From Methanomassiliicoccaceae archaeon (lineage in GTDB: Archaea > Thermoplasmatota > Thermoplasmata > Methanomassiliicoccales > Methanomethylophilaceae), in contig JAEEKU010000144.1 of NCBI GenBank assembly GCA_016282555.1, positions 1 to 5,436 of the forward strand: a DNA stretch of 5,436 nucleotides, given 5' to 3'. The notes below the pieces were generated by a model. It worked only from the letters and a program-made list of their open reading frames with translations. It was not told the origin of the DNA and did no database searches. The translations under genes and the position numbers were made by a program. Below are positions 4,675 through 5,436 of the stretch, one piece after another (position 1 is the first letter of the stretch; every line of letters begins with the position of its first letter).

Positions 4675-5436
4675 CGCAGCGCCTCCCTCATAACGCCGGC
4701 ATCCGGCCTCTTTCCGAACCAGAGCCTGAACGATTCCGCGCCCTGGGCGACCAGCATGTCGGATCCGTCCGCGGTCCTGCATCCTTTCTTTTCAGCGGCG
4801 TCCAGAAACGGAGTTCTCCTGCCGTAAACCATATCGAAGGCGATCTGGCTGCCGTCCAGATCGGAGATGTCCGCAGGGTATTCTCCCGCCGTCAGCCCGA
4901 CCGGGGTGCAGTTGATCACTATATCGAATCCCGAGACGGAACCGCTGTGCGGCTCGCTGCCCAGATCCCTGCAGATCTCCGAAACGGGGCCGCTCCTGCG
5001 TCCCGATACGAAAACCCTGCATCCGGACTCCTCCAGAGAGAAGACGGCGGCTCTGGCCGCTCCCCCGGCGCCCATAACGAGAACTCTGGATCCCTTCAGG
5101 GGAATGCCCTCCAGAGCTCCGGCGACGCCGGCGATGTCAGTATTGTGTCCGCTCAGAACGCCTCCGGAATTTACTATGGTGTTCGCGGCCCCGGTCTTCT
5201 CCGCCTCGGGAGACAGGCGATCCAGATGCTTCAGGATCTCCTGCTTGAAGGGAATCGTGACGTTCATACCTCTGATGTCGTAATCTCTGATCACGTCCTC
5301 TATGCGATCCGGATCCGGAGAGTCGAACACGAGATATTTTCCGGTTATACCCTCGTTCCTCATGGCCGCCTCCTGCATCTGCGGAGATTTGGTATGAGAG
5401 AGAGGGTGCCCCGCAATCCCCAGAATCACGCAGTCG
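4629..5436 (-). CDS. aroE: Shikimate dehydrogenase (NADP+), 5' end open at window edge
   Basis: AroE reduces 3-dehydroshikimate to shikimate with NADPH. A GTG at 5429 could start a 266-residue protein, and numbering follows it, but the frame is open to the right edge (Asp-Cys before that codon), so the true start may lie outside. Motifs: GHPLSHTKSP (7-16, substrate binding), MNVTIPFK (55-62, catalytic Lys62), AANTIVN (81-87), GHNTD (94-98, catalytic Asp98), the dinucleotide loop GAGGAARA (120-127), SGRR (142-145, where NADP enzymes usually have NRT), NCTPVG (173-178), DMVYGRRTPFL (199-209) and MLVAQGAESFRLW (225-237). The usual HSxSP is HTKSP, a conservative Ser to Thr change at a shikimate-contacting position. 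It is the first visible gene of the leftward aro operon, and its last 46 bases overlap aroK. An aroD gene, or a fusion to one, could lie beyond the edge; this cannot be judged here. Confidence 0.93.
   Translation of the reverse strand, partial: DCVILGIAGHPLSHTKSPQMQEAAMRNEGITGKYLVFDSPDPDRIEDVIRDYDIRGMNVTIPFKQEILKHLDRLSPEAEKTGAANTIVNSGGVLSGHNTDIAGVAGALEGIPLKGSRVLVMGAGGAARAAVFSLEESGCRVFVSGRRSGPVSEICRDLGSEPHSGSVSGFDIVINCTPVGLTAGEYPADISDLDGSQIAFDMVYGRRTPFLDAAEKKGCRTADGSDMLVAQGAESFRLWFGKRPDAGVMREALRWPEDTGNPAEPCRC
4682..4687 (-). promoter_or_regulatory. Ribosome binding site of archaeal aroK
   Basis: GGGAGG on the minus strand within the aroE coding region, seven bases before the ATG at 4674. It supports this start over the in-phase ATG at 4782. 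Confidence 0.75.

Noticed and set aside
4675..4782. N-terminal extension of the archaeal shikimate kinase
   Set aside because: It overlaps conserved AroE coding sequence, and the start at 4674 fits both homology and the GGGAGG site.
1..5436. CRISPR array, transposon, tRNA/rRNA gene or new defence-type system
   Set aside because: No spaced direct repeats, terminal inverted repeats, transposase motifs or tRNA-like folds were found; all of the coding space is explained by known biosynthetic families.

Overview
The window looks like a piece of a euryarchaeal chromosome. The strongest sign is a GHMP-type shikimate kinase, the archaeal form, in place of the P-loop AroK of bacteria. Other signs are an archaeal-style TATA element, Shine-Dalgarno sequences resembling GGAGGTGAT before the starts, and a NifH-family ATPase whose closest functional match in methanogens is CfbC of coenzyme F430 synthesis. 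A methanogen of the Methanomassiliicoccales/Thermoplasmata type would fit (moderately high GC, densely packed genes), but that placement is inference.

Layout: (1) 1-852, minus strand: NifH/BchL/CfbC-like ATPase, cut off by the left edge. (2) 853-987: 135-base divergent intergenic region with a TATA-like element for the rightward gene and two short inverted repeats. (3) 988-1554, plus strand: prephenate dehydratase (pheA) made of the catalytic domain only, with no ACT domain. (4) 1480-5436, minus strand: a compact shikimate-pathway operon transcribed leftward as aroE, archaeal aroK, aroA, aroC. Its last gene, aroC, converges on pheA and overlaps its 3' end by 75 bases.

The operon genes follow reaction order. 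AroE reduces 3-dehydroshikimate to shikimate, AroK phosphorylates it, AroA adds the enolpyruvyl group to give EPSP, and AroC makes chorismate. PheA then converts prephenate to phenylpyruvate, so most of the window serves aromatic amino acid synthesis; the chorismate mutase and dehydroquinase steps are not in view. Junctions are tight: aroE/aroK overlap by 46 bases, aroK/aroA by 10, and the aroA frame runs far into aroC.

Two structural oddities deserve attention. The aroA frame has no stop where the protein family ends and stays open for about 500 bases inside aroC. A TGA one frame away, embedded in the aroC ribosome binding site, suggests that a single-base frameshift (sequence error or real) removed the proper stop. 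Second, the aroC tail lies antisense to the codons for the catalytic TRF motif of PheA. I see no mobile element, CRISPR array, RNA gene or clearly new multi-gene system.
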